Positions 36,097 through 44,806 of a DNA stretch of 64,000 nucleotides are shown here, in pieces (positions within the stretch are counted from its first letter, which is position 1; each line of letters opens with the position of its first letter). The notes beneath the pieces were generated by a model. That model was not told where the DNA came from and made no database searches. It saw only the letters and a program-made list of their open reading frames with translations. A program made the translations under genes and the position numbers. This stretch comes from Barthelona sp. PCE (taxonomy: Eukaryota; Metamonada: BaSk clade). The stretch is taken from assembly GCA_040285745.1 (NCBI GenBank), contig JAUFOR010000004.1:1359134-1423133 (forward strand), in the 5' to 3' direction.

Positions 36097-37614
36097 ATGG
36101 AACCCGTCGATCGCACTGTTGCCCAATTCGGTGACCTTCCCCTCAACATGTCTCAAACCCGTGAGTACCTTAAGTTCACCAAGGTTGAGGAACTCACCGC
36201 CGAGCTCGATGGTCAGTCCGTCCTTGTTCGTGCACGTGTCCAGCGTGTTCGTGGCCGTGGTAAGAGCGCTTTCGTGCTTCTTCGCGAGCAATTCGCCACT
36301 GTTCAGTGTTGCTGTTTCGCTTCTGAGGAGATTCCCCGCCCTATGGTCAAGTACATCCAGAAGATTCAGCCCGAGTCTATGATTGATATTGTCGGTACGG
36401 TTACTATCCCTCCCAAGCCCATCAGCGGTGCCTCTCAGCCCGTTGAGGTCCAGATCGAGAAGGTGTACGTCGTTAACCGCTCTGTCCCCACCCTCCCCTT
36501 CCAGATGAACGATGCACTCATGACCCCCGCCACCCGCGCTGAAAAGGGAATCGGTGAGATCTCCCGTGACAAACGTCTCGACAACCGTGTCTTTGACCTC
36601 CGTGTCCCCACCAACCTCGCCATCTTTAAGATTCAGGCCATGATCGGCCAGCTCTTCCGTGAGTTCCTCATGAAGAACAACTTCCTCGAGATTCACTCCC
36701 CCAAGATTATTGGCGGTTCTTCTGAGGGTGGCTCCAACGTCTTCTTCCTTGAGTACTTTGGCAGAGAGGCTGCTCTTGCCCAGTCCCCCCAGCTGTACAA
36801 GCAGATGGCCATCTGCGCTGACTTTGGCCGTGTTTTCGAGGTTGCCCCCGTCTTCCGTGCCGAGAACTCAATGACTCACCGTCACATGACCGAGTTCGTT
36901 GGTTTCGATGTCGAGATGGAGATCAAGGAGCACTACCACGAGGCCCTCGAGCTCTGGGGCGAGCTCATGATCTACATCCTCAAGAACGTTGAGGAGCGTT
37001 GCGCCAAGGAGATTGAGATTGTCCGCGAGCAGTACCCTGCCGAGCCCTTCCTGATCCCCGATGAGGTTCCCATCTTCACCTACGCTCAGGCTGTCGAGTG
37101 GTTGAACAACGATCTCCAGAACCGAATCATCCCTCAGGTTGAGAGTGGCGAGCTTGAGCTCACTAAGGAGGAGAAGGAGTCCTACGTTATGCTCGAACCC
37201 ACAGATGACATTGACACATGCAACGAGAAGCGTCTGGGTGTCATCATCCACAACATGCATGGAACTGATTTGTACACCATTGACAAGTTCCCTCTGTCCC
37301 ACCGACCCTTCTACACCATGCCCGATCCCGTCGATCCCACCATCACCAACTCTTATGATATCTTCCTTCGCGGTGAGGAGATCTGTTCTGGTGCCCAGCG
37401 TATCCACGAAGTCGAGGCTCTGCTTAAGAGAGCTGAGGAGTGCGGATTGGACGTCAACACCTTGAAAGATTACGCCGAGTCCTTCCAATACGGTGCCACT
37501 GCTATGGCTGGCGCTGGATTCGGTTGCGAGCGTTTGGTGCTCTTCTATTTGGGCATTGACAACATCAGGAATTGTTCCTTGTTCCCCCGTGATCCCAAGA
37601 GGCTTTACCCTTAA
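36097..37614 (+). CDS. DARS: Cytosolic aspartyl-tRNA synthetase (class IIb)
   Basis: The enzyme charges tRNA-Asp. It is 505 residues from the ATG at 36097; the open frame upstream begins at TTG and covers the poly-T promoter tract. The N-terminal OB-fold anticodon domain spans about 45-140. Class II motif 1 lies in the FREFLMKNNFLEIHSPKI helix. Further landmarks are the GGSSEGGSNVF loop, AQSPQLYKQM, motif 2 FRAENSMTHRHMTEF and motif 3 GAGFGCERLVLFYLGIDNIR, ending FPRDPKRLYP as in eukaryotic cytosolic AspRS. Motif 2 lies in the eukaryote/archaeal-type context rather than that of bacterial AspRS, and there is no GAD insertion. Codons are strongly biased towards C/G endings, unlike most neighbours, consistent with high expression. 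Confidence 0.95.
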   Translation: MEPVDRTVAQFGDLPLNMSQTREYLKFTKVEELTAELDGQSVLVRARVQRVRGRGKSAFVLLREQFATVQCCCFASEEIPRPMVKYIQKIQPESMIDIVGTVTIPPKPISGASQPVEVQIEKVYVVNRSVPTLPFQMNDALMTPATRAEKGIGEISRDKRLDNRVFDLRVPTNLAIFKIQAMIGQLFREFLMKNNFLEIHSPKIIGGSSEGGSNVFFLEYFGREAALAQSPQLYKQMAICADFGRVFEVAPVFRAENSMTHRHMTEFVGFDVEMEIKEHYHEALELWGELMIYILKNVEERCAKEIEIVREQYPAEPFLIPDEVPIFTYAQAVEWLNNDLQNRIIPQVESGELELTKEEKESYVMLEPTDDIDTCNEKRLGVIIHNMHGTDLYTIDKFPLSHRPFYTMPDPVDPTITNSYDIFLRGEEICSGAQRIHEVEALLKRAEECGLDVNTLKDYAESFQYGATAMAGAGFGCERLVLFYLGIDNIRNCSLFPRDPKRLYP

Positions 37615-37876
37615 ATTGAATAAATCAATTATCTGTTTTTTCAACATAATTTCGTGTGTTCAGCAGTGTAAATAGCTTCAAAAACGTTTTCAATTGTAAA
37701 AAAATTTCCAAAAAAGATTGGGTAAAAATATCGATACAGAAAGCTCTTATGGTAGTCATCGCAAGTCCAACCCCGTTAAACGTTAGATACGACACCCCAT
37801 GGCCTGTAAATTCTATCAGTTATGCTTCTATGTTCCTGAAACAGTTTTATTTACCCATTTCTGTCTGATTTCTGCA

Positions 37877-39754
37877 ATGCACATCTTCAATTCTTTCTCT
37901 TTCACCAAAGAACAGTTCCTTGAGGTCATTGAATTCGCCGTTGATGTCAAGGCTCATCCCGAGAACTACTCAACAGCTTTAAAAGGCAAGACCCTTCTTG
38001 GTCTTTACTCCAAACCTTCCCTCCGTACTCGTGTCTCCTTTGAAACATTGATGACTGATTGTGGTGGTCACCAAATCTACTACAATATGGGTACATCACC
38101 TCTCGGTGTTAAGGAGTCCTTTGAAGATACTGGCGCTGTCCTCTCCCGCATGGTTGATGTTGTCACTGCCCGTGTCAAGTCCTTCAAGGAGATTGAAGGT
38201 CTTGCTAAGCACTCCACCATCCCGATCATCAACGCTCTTGATGATCAAGGTCACCCTATGCAGATGCTTGCTGATTTCCTCACCATCTACGAGAAGAAGG
38301 GTACCTTCGAAGGTCTCAAGATGGTTTACGCTGGTGATTGTTGCAACAATGTTACTTACGATCTCATGCGTACTTGTGCTCTCCTTGGTATGGATATGAC
38401 TGTTTCTTCCCCCGACCACGCTGATTACAAGTGTGCTGACTTCATCTGGGAAGAGATCAAGCCCTACTGTGAGGCTTCTGGTTCAAAGATTAATTGGACT
38501 CCCATTGCTGCAGAGGCTTTTGTTAATGCTGATGTTATCTACGCCGACTCTTGGTTCTCCTACGGTATTCCTATGGAAGAGAAGCAAATTCGTGTTGATG
38601 CTCTTATGCCCTACCAAGTTAACATGGAAATGTGCGCACTTGCTAACAAGGATCACATTTTCATGAACTGTCTCCCCGCCATGCGTGGATACGAGCAGAC
38701 TGCCGAGGTCATTGATGGTCCCAACTCTGTCGTCTTTGACGAAGCAGAGAACAGATTGCACGCCCAGAAGGCCTGTCTCATTTGGATGCTTACAGATATC
38801 CGCCCTCAACCCAAGAAGCGTCTTGTTGTTGCTTTGGGTGGAAACGCTCTCCGTCAACGTCACGAAAGCGGTTCTTTTGAGGAGACGTACGCTAACTGTG
38901 TCACCACCTGTAACGAACTTGCCAAGATCATTAAGGAAGGTTACGATATCACCATTGGTCACGGAAACGGACCTCAGGTGGGTTCTATTCTCAAGCAAAA
39001 CGAGACCGCCGCTGCTACCGTCCCCGCACAACCTCTTCCTATCTGTGGTGCTATGTCCCAAGGTCAGATTGGTTACATGCTCCAACAAGCTCTTCAGAAC
39101 ACCTTTGCCAGAGAGGGAATCAACCAGCCCGTCGCAACTCTCGTCACCCAGGTTGAGGTTTCTATGCAGGATCCCGCTTGGACTAACCCCCAAAAGCCCA
39201 TTGGTTCTTTCATGAGCGAGGCTGAGGCCCGTGAGCTCGAGAAGGAAGGCAAGACCGTCAAGGAAGACAGTGGTCGTGGTTGGAGAGAGGTTGTTGCCTC
39301 CCCCACCCCCATTTCCATTGCTGAGTACCCCGCTATCGAGACACTCGTCAAGAACGGTTTCGCCGTCATCGCCTCCGGTGGTGGTGGTGTCCCTGTTGTC
39401 CGTAACGAGGACGGTACCCTTGAGGGTCGTCCTGCCGTTATCGATAAGGATCTTGCTACACAACTCATGGCCAAGATGCTTCACGCTGATACTTACATGA
39501 TTCTTACTGATGTTGAATTCGTCTACGTCCACTACCGTGACCCCGAGAAGCGCAAGGCTCTTCGCGATCTCACAGTTGCTGAGGCCGAAGAATACATGGC
39601 TGATGGTGAGTTCGCCGCTGGTTCCATGGGTCCCAAGGTCAAGGCCTGTATCAAGTTCGTTAAGGAAACTGGTCGCCCTGCTATCATTACTTCCCTTAAC
39701 AAGGCTCTCGATGCTTTGAACGGTTTGACTGGTACCAAAATTGTCCCCAACTAA
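37877..39754 (+). CDS. Fused ornithine carbamoyltransferase-carbamate kinase
   Basis: This single frame encodes the last two steps of the arginine deiminase pathway: citrulline to ornithine plus carbamoyl phosphate, then carbamoyl phosphate plus ADP to ATP. It is 625 residues from the ATG at 37877. An earlier in-frame ATG (37799) is less likely because the segment between is AT-rich and promoter-like (ACAGTTTTATTTACCCATTT). Residues 1-305 are OTC: carbamoyl phosphate loop SLRTRVSFE (48-56), HPMQMLAD, DSWFSYG and MNCLPAMRG. Residues 310-625 are a full carbamate kinase: VVALGGNALRQR, GHGNGPQVG, VASGGGGVPVV, VIDKDLATQLMA and ILTDVEFVYV. Both halves look complete, with hardly any linker. OTC and CK are normally separate proteins. 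Fusion could channel labile carbamoyl phosphate. Codons are strongly C/G biased, suggesting high expression. No arginine deiminase gene is in the window. Confidence 0.92.
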   Translation: MHIFNSFSFTKEQFLEVIEFAVDVKAHPENYSTALKGKTLLGLYSKPSLRTRVSFETLMTDCGGHQIYYNMGTSPLGVKESFEDTGAVLSRMVDVVTARVKSFKEIEGLAKHSTIPIINALDDQGHPMQMLADFLTIYEKKGTFEGLKMVYAGDCCNNVTYDLMRTCALLGMDMTVSSPDHADYKCADFIWEEIKPYCEASGSKINWTPIAAEAFVNADVIYADSWFSYGIPMEEKQIRVDALMPYQVNMEMCALANKDHIFMNCLPAMRGYEQTAEVIDGPNSVVFDEAENRLHAQKACLIWMLTDIRPQPKKRLVVALGGNALRQRHESGSFEETYANCVTTCNELAKIIKEGYDITIGHGNGPQVGSILKQNETAAATVPAQPLPICGAMSQGQIGYMLQQALQNTFAREGINQPVATLVTQVEVSMQDPAWTNPQKPIGSFMSEAEARELEKEGKTVKEDSGRGWREVVASPTPISIAEYPAIETLVKNGFAVIASGGGGVPVVRNEDGTLEGRPAVIDKDLATQLMAKMLHADTYMILTDVEFVYVHYRDPEKRKALRDLTVAEAEEYMADGEFAAGSMGPKVKACIKFVKETGRPAIITSLNKALDALNGLTGTKIVPN

Positions 39755-39809
39755 TTCTCCTCCTAGTAAATCTTTTTTTTAAATTTTCACATTTACTATT
39801 ATTGCTCAA

Positions 39810-41099
39810 TTATTGTTCTGTCTTTTTAGCAGATGATGACTCATCAGGTCCCAAATTTGTACATGTGTATAAATCATAAACATTGGGCAGAGAAAAAGAA
39901 AACCGTGTATTCGAAGGTACGTGAACATCTTTTAATGTTATGGAAGGAATCGGTGCTTTCTTAACGCTCTCCGGTATTTCAACTGTAGGAAACACAAATC
40001 TTTGCTTGTTCTGAGGTTGAAAACTGGACTGCATTGCAGACTTAAGACTCCAACGTGATTCTAATTCTGTTCTTGACGTGCCACAATCCATCAGGAACTG
40101 CTGTAGCGTACAGTGTGTGTCTTCAATATAGTCAGATCTATCCTTTGCTGTACCAACATCTTCCGCAATCATCTCGCCAAATCTTTCCAAATTAAACGGA
40201 TCTTTCACTACAGGCATTGAAACAGTGGGCTTAAAGCATGGTTTGACAGCCACATGTGAAGTTGTGGATACTTGATGATATCTCTTCTTTTGTACTCTGT
40301 AGATCTGTGGGTTCTCACTACTTACCTCTATACGATGCTCCTTATTGTGGCATATGTACCAGATGGGAGGGAAGACCACCTTTTTAGTGCTGGCCTTGGC
40401 GACGCATGCTTCCGGTGAGATGTGATCCCAAACATCAGGTTCCTTCATGACTTGCATGTCTTCTTTGGTAAAGGAATCTTCATCTGGCCCACGTTCATGC
40501 AGATACATACAGTCTGGGTTGGAACACGGCATGTTACGGATGAAGTGCGAACAGTACTTTGTTGTTCCAAAGCGAACCCGTAACTCACAACCATTCAACA
40601 CAAGACCATCAGTAGCAGCTATAGCGCTGGTAGCAGCCTCCTTTGTTCTGAACGTTATGTATGCGGTCACAGTCGCCCTGTTGGTTGATTGATTAACAAC
40701 AACTTTGACGATCTCACCGTACTGACCAAAATATTGGAATGATTTCAGTCGTGCTGGTTGTGCAATTACCCGCGGTAATCCAACAACATACACAAGGTTA
40801 TATCGCCGTACACGTATACTTGCAAGTTGTTGCCTGGAATATTTAGAACCCAAAGCCTTGCCCTGTGAATTTCTTCGCTTCTTCTTGCGATCATCGGATT
40901 GTAAATCAACGTCCATGTTGTTTTTCCTCACGAAGTTAGCTTCTGTGTATGAATTTCGGCACTGAGGACATTGGTTGTTCGTTTCCTGAATTCTGTTAAA
41001 GCAAAATGCACATAGCTGAAATCCGCATGTGCATGGGAAGAACTGAAGATCTCCCACATCCATGGGTTGGTAACAAATAGGGCAGATGTTGTCCTTCAT
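39810..41099 (-). CDS. CNOT4: CCR4-NOT transcription complex subunit 4 (RING E3 ligase NOT4)
   Basis: NOT4 is the ubiquitin ligase associated with CCR4-NOT, acting in mRNA turnover and ribosome quality control. The product is 429 residues from the ATG at 41097-41099. It begins directly with the C4C4 RING finger typical of NOT4 (residues 6-48: CPICYQPM, FFPCTCGFQLCAFC, NQCPQC). A Lys-rich linker leads to the RRM (about 98-178; NLVYVVGLPRV, LKSFQYFGQYGEIVKVVV, AYITFRTKEAATSAI), which is shorter than in yeast or human because the loop between strands 2 and 3 is compact. The CCCH finger follows: TTKYCSHFIRNMPC, then DCMYLH. The remaining 220 residues are low-complexity and unassigned. The RING-RRM-CCCH order is unique to this family. 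Confidence 0.95.
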   Translation of the reverse strand: MKDNICPICYQPMDVGDLQFFPCTCGFQLCAFCFNRIQETNNQCPQCRNSYTEANFVRKNNMDVDLQSDDRKKKRRNSQGKALGSKYSRQQLASIRVRRYNLVYVVGLPRVIAQPARLKSFQYFGQYGEIVKVVVNQSTNRATVTAYITFRTKEAATSAIAATDGLVLNGCELRVRFGTTKYCSHFIRNMPCSNPDCMYLHERGPDEDSFTKEDMQVMKEPDVWDHISPEACVAKASTKKVVFPPIWYICHNKEHRIEVSSENPQIYRVQKKRYHQVSTTSHVAVKPCFKPTVSMPVVKDPFNLERFGEMIAEDVGTAKDRSDYIEDTHCTLQQFLMDCGTSRTELESRWSLKSAMQSSFQPQNKQRFVFPTVEIPESVKKAPIPSITLKDVHVPSNTRFSFSLPNVYDLYTCTNLGPDESSSAKKTEQ

Positions 41100-41509
41100 T
41101 GAGAAAGAAGTATATAAAGCAAAAGCAATAATTTTAACCTAACTTGTTTGATGTTATGAAACACATTCAATCATGCATCTACGATTAACCTGATAAGTAA
41201 GTGAATTACAGAAATGCAAAAACCGGCGCTCTTAACGTTAATAAAACCATATAATGTTACATATTTATCACAATTGTGGACTTACAACCTGAATAGTTCA
41301 CATTAAAACTTCCTTAACATGTTAGTATGAAGAATCATATTTTCTTCTGTATGTGTAATCGAATTTTGTGGTGATTTAGATGCCTTTAAGGACAGTAAAT
41401 TCCTTAAAAACACCATTCAATCAAGTAATAATTACCAAAACGAAATTATAAGTGATTTAACTGTCAATAGCTCGTTACTCGTTATTACCCCTTTTTCGTA
41501 ATAGTTAGC
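41100..41509. promoter_or_regulatory. Divergent intergenic region, 410 bp
   Basis: Separates the CNOT4 start from a small Cys-rich protein. It is very AT-rich. On the CNOT4 side a CTTTATATACTTCTTTCTCA sequence (reverse strand) precedes the ATG, and on the other side TTATTACCCCTTTTTCG does, both of the recurrent pyrimidine type. No RNA gene or reading frame of note. Confidence 0.4.
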
Positions 41510-41743
41510 ATGAAAAAAGTTTGCGCCTTAGCATTGGTGGGCACTGTTGCTGCTGCTGGATTGGCTTACAAATTCAGAGAAGATATTGGTGAGAAGGTTG
41601 TTAGCTTCCGCAAATTTCTGAAGAACAAGTTGTGTAGCGAACGCAAATGCCCCTTCGGTAGCTGTGAGGACTGTGAAAGCCACGATGAGACAGAACTTTT
41701 ACCTGCTGAGGAACAAGAGCAATCTGTTGCTGAAGAGTTTTAA
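41510..41743 (+). CDS. Small membrane-anchored or secreted Cys-rich protein (77 aa)
   Basis: A 77-residue product from an ATG at 41510, preceded by a CCCCTTTTTCG tract. Residues 4-20 are hydrophobic and Ala/Gly-rich (VCALALVGTVAAAGLAY) and could be a signal peptide or an N-terminal anchor with a short basic start (MKK). The middle is basic, then a Cys cluster C-x4-C-x4-C-x2-C (CSERKCPFGSCEDC, residues 44-57), and the tail is acidic. The Cys cluster could bind a metal or be disulfide-bonded. No family recognised. Confidence 0.6.
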   Translation: MKKVCALALVGTVAAAGLAYKFREDIGEKVVSFRKFLKNKLCSERKCPFGSCEDCESHDETELLPAEEQEQSVAEEF

Positions 41744-41858
41744 ATATACGCTCTATTAACCTGCTTGTTAATGTCATATTAGTAAAAACACCTGTTTTAT
41801 TGTTCTTTTCTTTTTTGCATACTTATCTTTTTTGGTTTTTGCATATTTCTTTATAAAC

Positions 41859-43964
41859 ATGGACGATACATTGGACATAAAGGAGATTACTGATATATTG
41901 TCGAATCTAGATCTGGACGAGGAAGAGATTGATTTTCTATCAACGTACTTAAACGAGGAATCAACTCCGCTTGAGGCAAGGGATAAGGTTGACGCCGAGA
42001 TAACGGCGTTGATTGAAGAGATTACAGTATCTCTCAGTTCATTCGAGAGTTTTAAGCAAATTGATGAGGAGTTCGATTACAACCTAAAATCAGTGAGTGA
42101 TCTTGAGAACTGGTTCACATCCACGTTCACCATGCTTGAGTCTCTGAAGAGAGAGGTAATGAAGATCAGGGATGGTAATCTAATTGTAGAACGAAAGAAC
42201 ATGAATCAGCAGAGCCTGTTTAGTCGCCTGGAGACTCTTTTGGAGTCCATAACATTCAAGAAAAGCACAGTTGATTTGCTTGAAGAAGCCAAGTCGAATG
42301 AGTTCGTGCAGAAAATGGGAACCATGCGTCGCTACACTCAAAGAGTAGATAATGCACTTGATGATATCCTCAGGGTACACAACCACAATCTGCCAGAGTA
42401 TTTCAACCAGATGATTGTTGTTAAAATGGCCCTGCGCGACTGTCATAACGCTATCGAGTTGGTTGGCAGCAAACTAGTAGAACATCTACGCATCATGCTC
42501 AGTAACAAGAGCGTTGAGATAATGAACTCAACTGGGAAGATGAACCTCGTCTGCACCGACTTCCGTGATGTGATATGCAAGCATGAAATCTCACTCGTTT
42601 CTGTCTGTCAACTGCCTGTTGGAGTAGATCATGTAGAGACACTACTCAGCATCTTCTGCCAATACAACACACAGTATCATATCAAACGATTCAACAGCAC
42701 GTACGAAGGGTTCAGGTTAGACGATGTCAGCACGATCGACTCAACGCTGTTGAATTCTATGAACGAGAAACTGTGTAGCAAGTACAATGCGCAGCGCATA
42801 AGCCACGACTACAGCCAGATAGACTCTGCGGAAAGCTATCTCCCATTGAGTGTGAGCGACACTACGCCATCGAAACGAGATAATTCAGCGTTCTATCGCA
42901 TCTTGGTCTATGAGTTTGCATGCGCAGTTGCTCGCGAAGAGGTGTTTCTGTCATCTTTGAAAGTTATTGAAAAAGTGGCTGGTGATGAGAGTGTTGAGAA
43001 TACCGTCATGGGTTATATTAAAACAATGCTTTTTCCAGCATTCCAGATTGTTGCCGACAAGCTAAAGAAAGAGATCAAACGCATTGACCCGTTTCTGTTG
43101 TTCAGTGCTGCGCTTGACCTGAAGCGGTGGGTTGCCATTTTTGATTTGAACCATAAGCCTTATGTCAGCGAGTTTTTGATGACGCAGCTGACGGGACTGG
43201 TTGGTGACTTTGACCAGTTCTGCCACAAGCAGGCAACAACCTTGAAGAAAGTCAAGACAAGTCTTCGCAAATCTGATGTGGTCATCCCTATTCAACGTAC
43301 AATCAGTTTTGTTGGGCGCCTTGGGCTCAGCGTCGCGTTTGTGTTGAAGAATTCGTGTGAAAGAGCAGATTCAACCGTGAATCAATCAATGTTGGAACTC
43401 GCCCACTCGATCGCACGTGAGTTCCCACACCGAATCTTCAGATGGCTTTTGGATATCAAGGAGGACCTGGCAAAGTATCTCCATATCAGTCTATATCAAA
43501 ATTTCAGCTTCCTCGCACACAATATCAACAAGAATTTATTTCCAGAGTTCAATCTTGTAGATATAAAAGAAGAGTGTATGAGACGTGCTGAACAACATCT
43601 TCACAATTACTGTGAGGTGCTTTGTGGCCAGTATTTCTCTGAAATGACACTATTTCTGGACGCGCTCATCGAGGTAACTGGATTGCTGGATCCAATAGAA
43701 GTACCATACCAAGTCGACTTTGCACCTGATAAGCTTCGGGGGCAGGTTGTTGAAATCGAGAAATCGTTCCAGTCTCGGTTGAACGTTGTACACAGAAAGA
43801 TAAGTAAGCATTTGTCAGGTACGCCTGAATATATTGAGTTGGTTATGGACCAATTCCACAGACATATGGCTCAGATGCTAATCCAACTGGGTGATATCCG
43901 TAAGCGCTGCTTTCCATTTGAGAATTGGTCATTCGAGGATCTTCTCAATCACATTAATGATTGA
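41859..43964 (+). CDS. EXOC1: Exocyst complex component Sec3/EXOC1
   Basis: Sec3 is an exocyst subunit that tethers secretory vesicles to the plasma membrane. The product is 701 residues from the ATG at 41859; the upstream frame starts only at TTG. The conserved Sec3 helical rod is visible from the start: a short acidic N-terminus, then the coiled coil with the hallmark NMNQQSLFSRLETLLESI (about residues 115-132), comparable to the NxxLxxELxxLLE block of other Sec3 proteins. Later stations include IKTMLFPAFQIVADKLKKEI and RIDPFLLFSAALDLKRWV, then a long helical C-terminal half. The N-terminal PH domain by which yeast and animal Sec3 bind PI(4,5)P2 and Rho GTPases is absent, so membrane recruitment must differ or rely on other subunits. 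Coiled-coil proteins of the same superfamily (COG, GARP) are less likely alternatives. Confidence 0.72.
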   Translation: MDDTLDIKEITDILSNLDLDEEEIDFLSTYLNEESTPLEARDKVDAEITALIEEITVSLSSFESFKQIDEEFDYNLKSVSDLENWFTSTFTMLESLKREVMKIRDGNLIVERKNMNQQSLFSRLETLLESITFKKSTVDLLEEAKSNEFVQKMGTMRRYTQRVDNALDDILRVHNHNLPEYFNQMIVVKMALRDCHNAIELVGSKLVEHLRIMLSNKSVEIMNSTGKMNLVCTDFRDVICKHEISLVSVCQLPVGVDHVETLLSIFCQYNTQYHIKRFNSTYEGFRLDDVSTIDSTLLNSMNEKLCSKYNAQRISHDYSQIDSAESYLPLSVSDTTPSKRDNSAFYRILVYEFACAVAREEVFLSSLKVIEKVAGDESVENTVMGYIKTMLFPAFQIVADKLKKEIKRIDPFLLFSAALDLKRWVAIFDLNHKPYVSEFLMTQLTGLVGDFDQFCHKQATTLKKVKTSLRKSDVVIPIQRTISFVGRLGLSVAFVLKNSCERADSTVNQSMLELAHSIAREFPHRIFRWLLDIKEDLAKYLHISLYQNFSFLAHNINKNLFPEFNLVDIKEECMRRAEQHLHNYCEVLCGQYFSEMTLFLDALIEVTGLLDPIEVPYQVDFAPDKLRGQVVEIEKSFQSRLNVVHRKISKHLSGTPEYIELVMDQFHRHMAQMLIQLGDIRKRCFPFENWSFEDLLNHIND

Positions 43965-43978
43965 TTTTACTGTATTTA

Positions 43979-44389
43979 TCACTGTTCGATTATATCGTTA
44001 TTGACATCAACGATGCGCTGGTAGTCTGTTTTTAGTTTTTCAATTGCCTGCATGTATTTCAGTAACGCAGACCGTTGTCCTATATTATGATACGATCTCC
44101 AAGTCTTAATAATGATTATATCTAGCGGACTGCGAGTCTTTTTTGATTCAACGCTATGATATCTATTCATGTATACGGAATAGTTTCCATGAGTGGATTG
44201 TAGAATGAGTGCACGAATACGTACGAGGTTGTGCATGTTCTTTGCAAGCACACGGCACCAGATTGCGTCTTTAGCAAGATGATTAAAGCCTGGAATTTCT
44301 TGAACGCAAGCGAAAAGTTCTGTGCAGTCATGGTTGCACAATTCAACTGCGATAAGAGGGTTGAGGCGCGGCATGCTTTGTTGAGACAT
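43979..44389 (-). CDS. Hypothetical protein (136 aa)
   Basis: Not recognised. Starts at ATG 44387-44389, right behind a TTTTGCTTTT-type tract on its own strand. All-helical by appearance, with Cys residues near the N-terminus (LCNHDCTELFACVQ) that are spaced loosely and do not form an obvious finger. The end is a basic helix (LLKYMQAIEKLKTDYQRIVD). It converges on EXOC1 with 14 bp between stops. Confidence 0.55.
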   Translation of the reverse strand: MSQQSMPRLNPLIAVELCNHDCTELFACVQEIPGFNHLAKDAIWCRVLAKNMHNLVRIRALILQSTHGNYSVYMNRYHSVESKKTRSPLDIIIIKTWRSYHNIGQRSALLKYMQAIEKLKTDYQRIVDVNNDIIEQ

Positions 44390-44806
44390 GAAAAAGCAAA
44401 ATGATACTTAAATCTAAAAGCAAAAGCTATTAGGATTGAAAAGTTTTTTTTTTTGGATATCTACAGTTGATATTTAGATATTGTTGCGTGGTATTAATTT
44501 TGATTTTGTGCATTGTTGTGAGTAAATCATTGACTTCTTGAGATTAAGTTTTATTTCACACTTCTTGAGCAATAAATATGTTTAAAATCAGACTATGCTG
44601 TAATAAGCAAGTGTCAAACCACATCGTGTGACTTATATGGGAATATTCACATTCACAGATAACAAAAAAAAATTCCTAGCCTAAAAATTAACAATTTGTA
44701 AATATTCAAGGGATTGCCCGTACAAAACTCCAACACAACTTGAACGGAGCAATCTTAAATGTCAGAATGCGTTTTCACACATATATACTTTTTTCAAAGA
44801 TCATAG
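44390..44806. promoter_or_regulatory. Divergent intergenic region before ARMC2
   Basis: 417 AT-rich bp, with a T-run of 13 (TTTTTTTTTT-type) at 44443-44454 and the pyrimidine tract ACTTTTTTCAAAG ending 11 bp before the ARMC2 ATG. No gene or RNA seen. Confidence 0.4.

Noticed and set aside
36088-37647. Long open frames antisense to AspRS (and similar ones at 38483-39532 and 52383-53700).
   Set aside because: They appear only where the sense gene has strong C/G-ending codons, which removes stop codons from the complementary frames. They have no motifs, and the sense genes are clear.
37799-37876. A 26-residue N-terminal extension of OTC-CK that could be a targeting peptide.
   Set aside because: The stretch is AT-rich with non-gene-like codons, contains the pyrimidine promoter tract, and lacks the basic amphipathic character of mitochondrial presequences. 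The ATG at 37877 starts the OTC homology.
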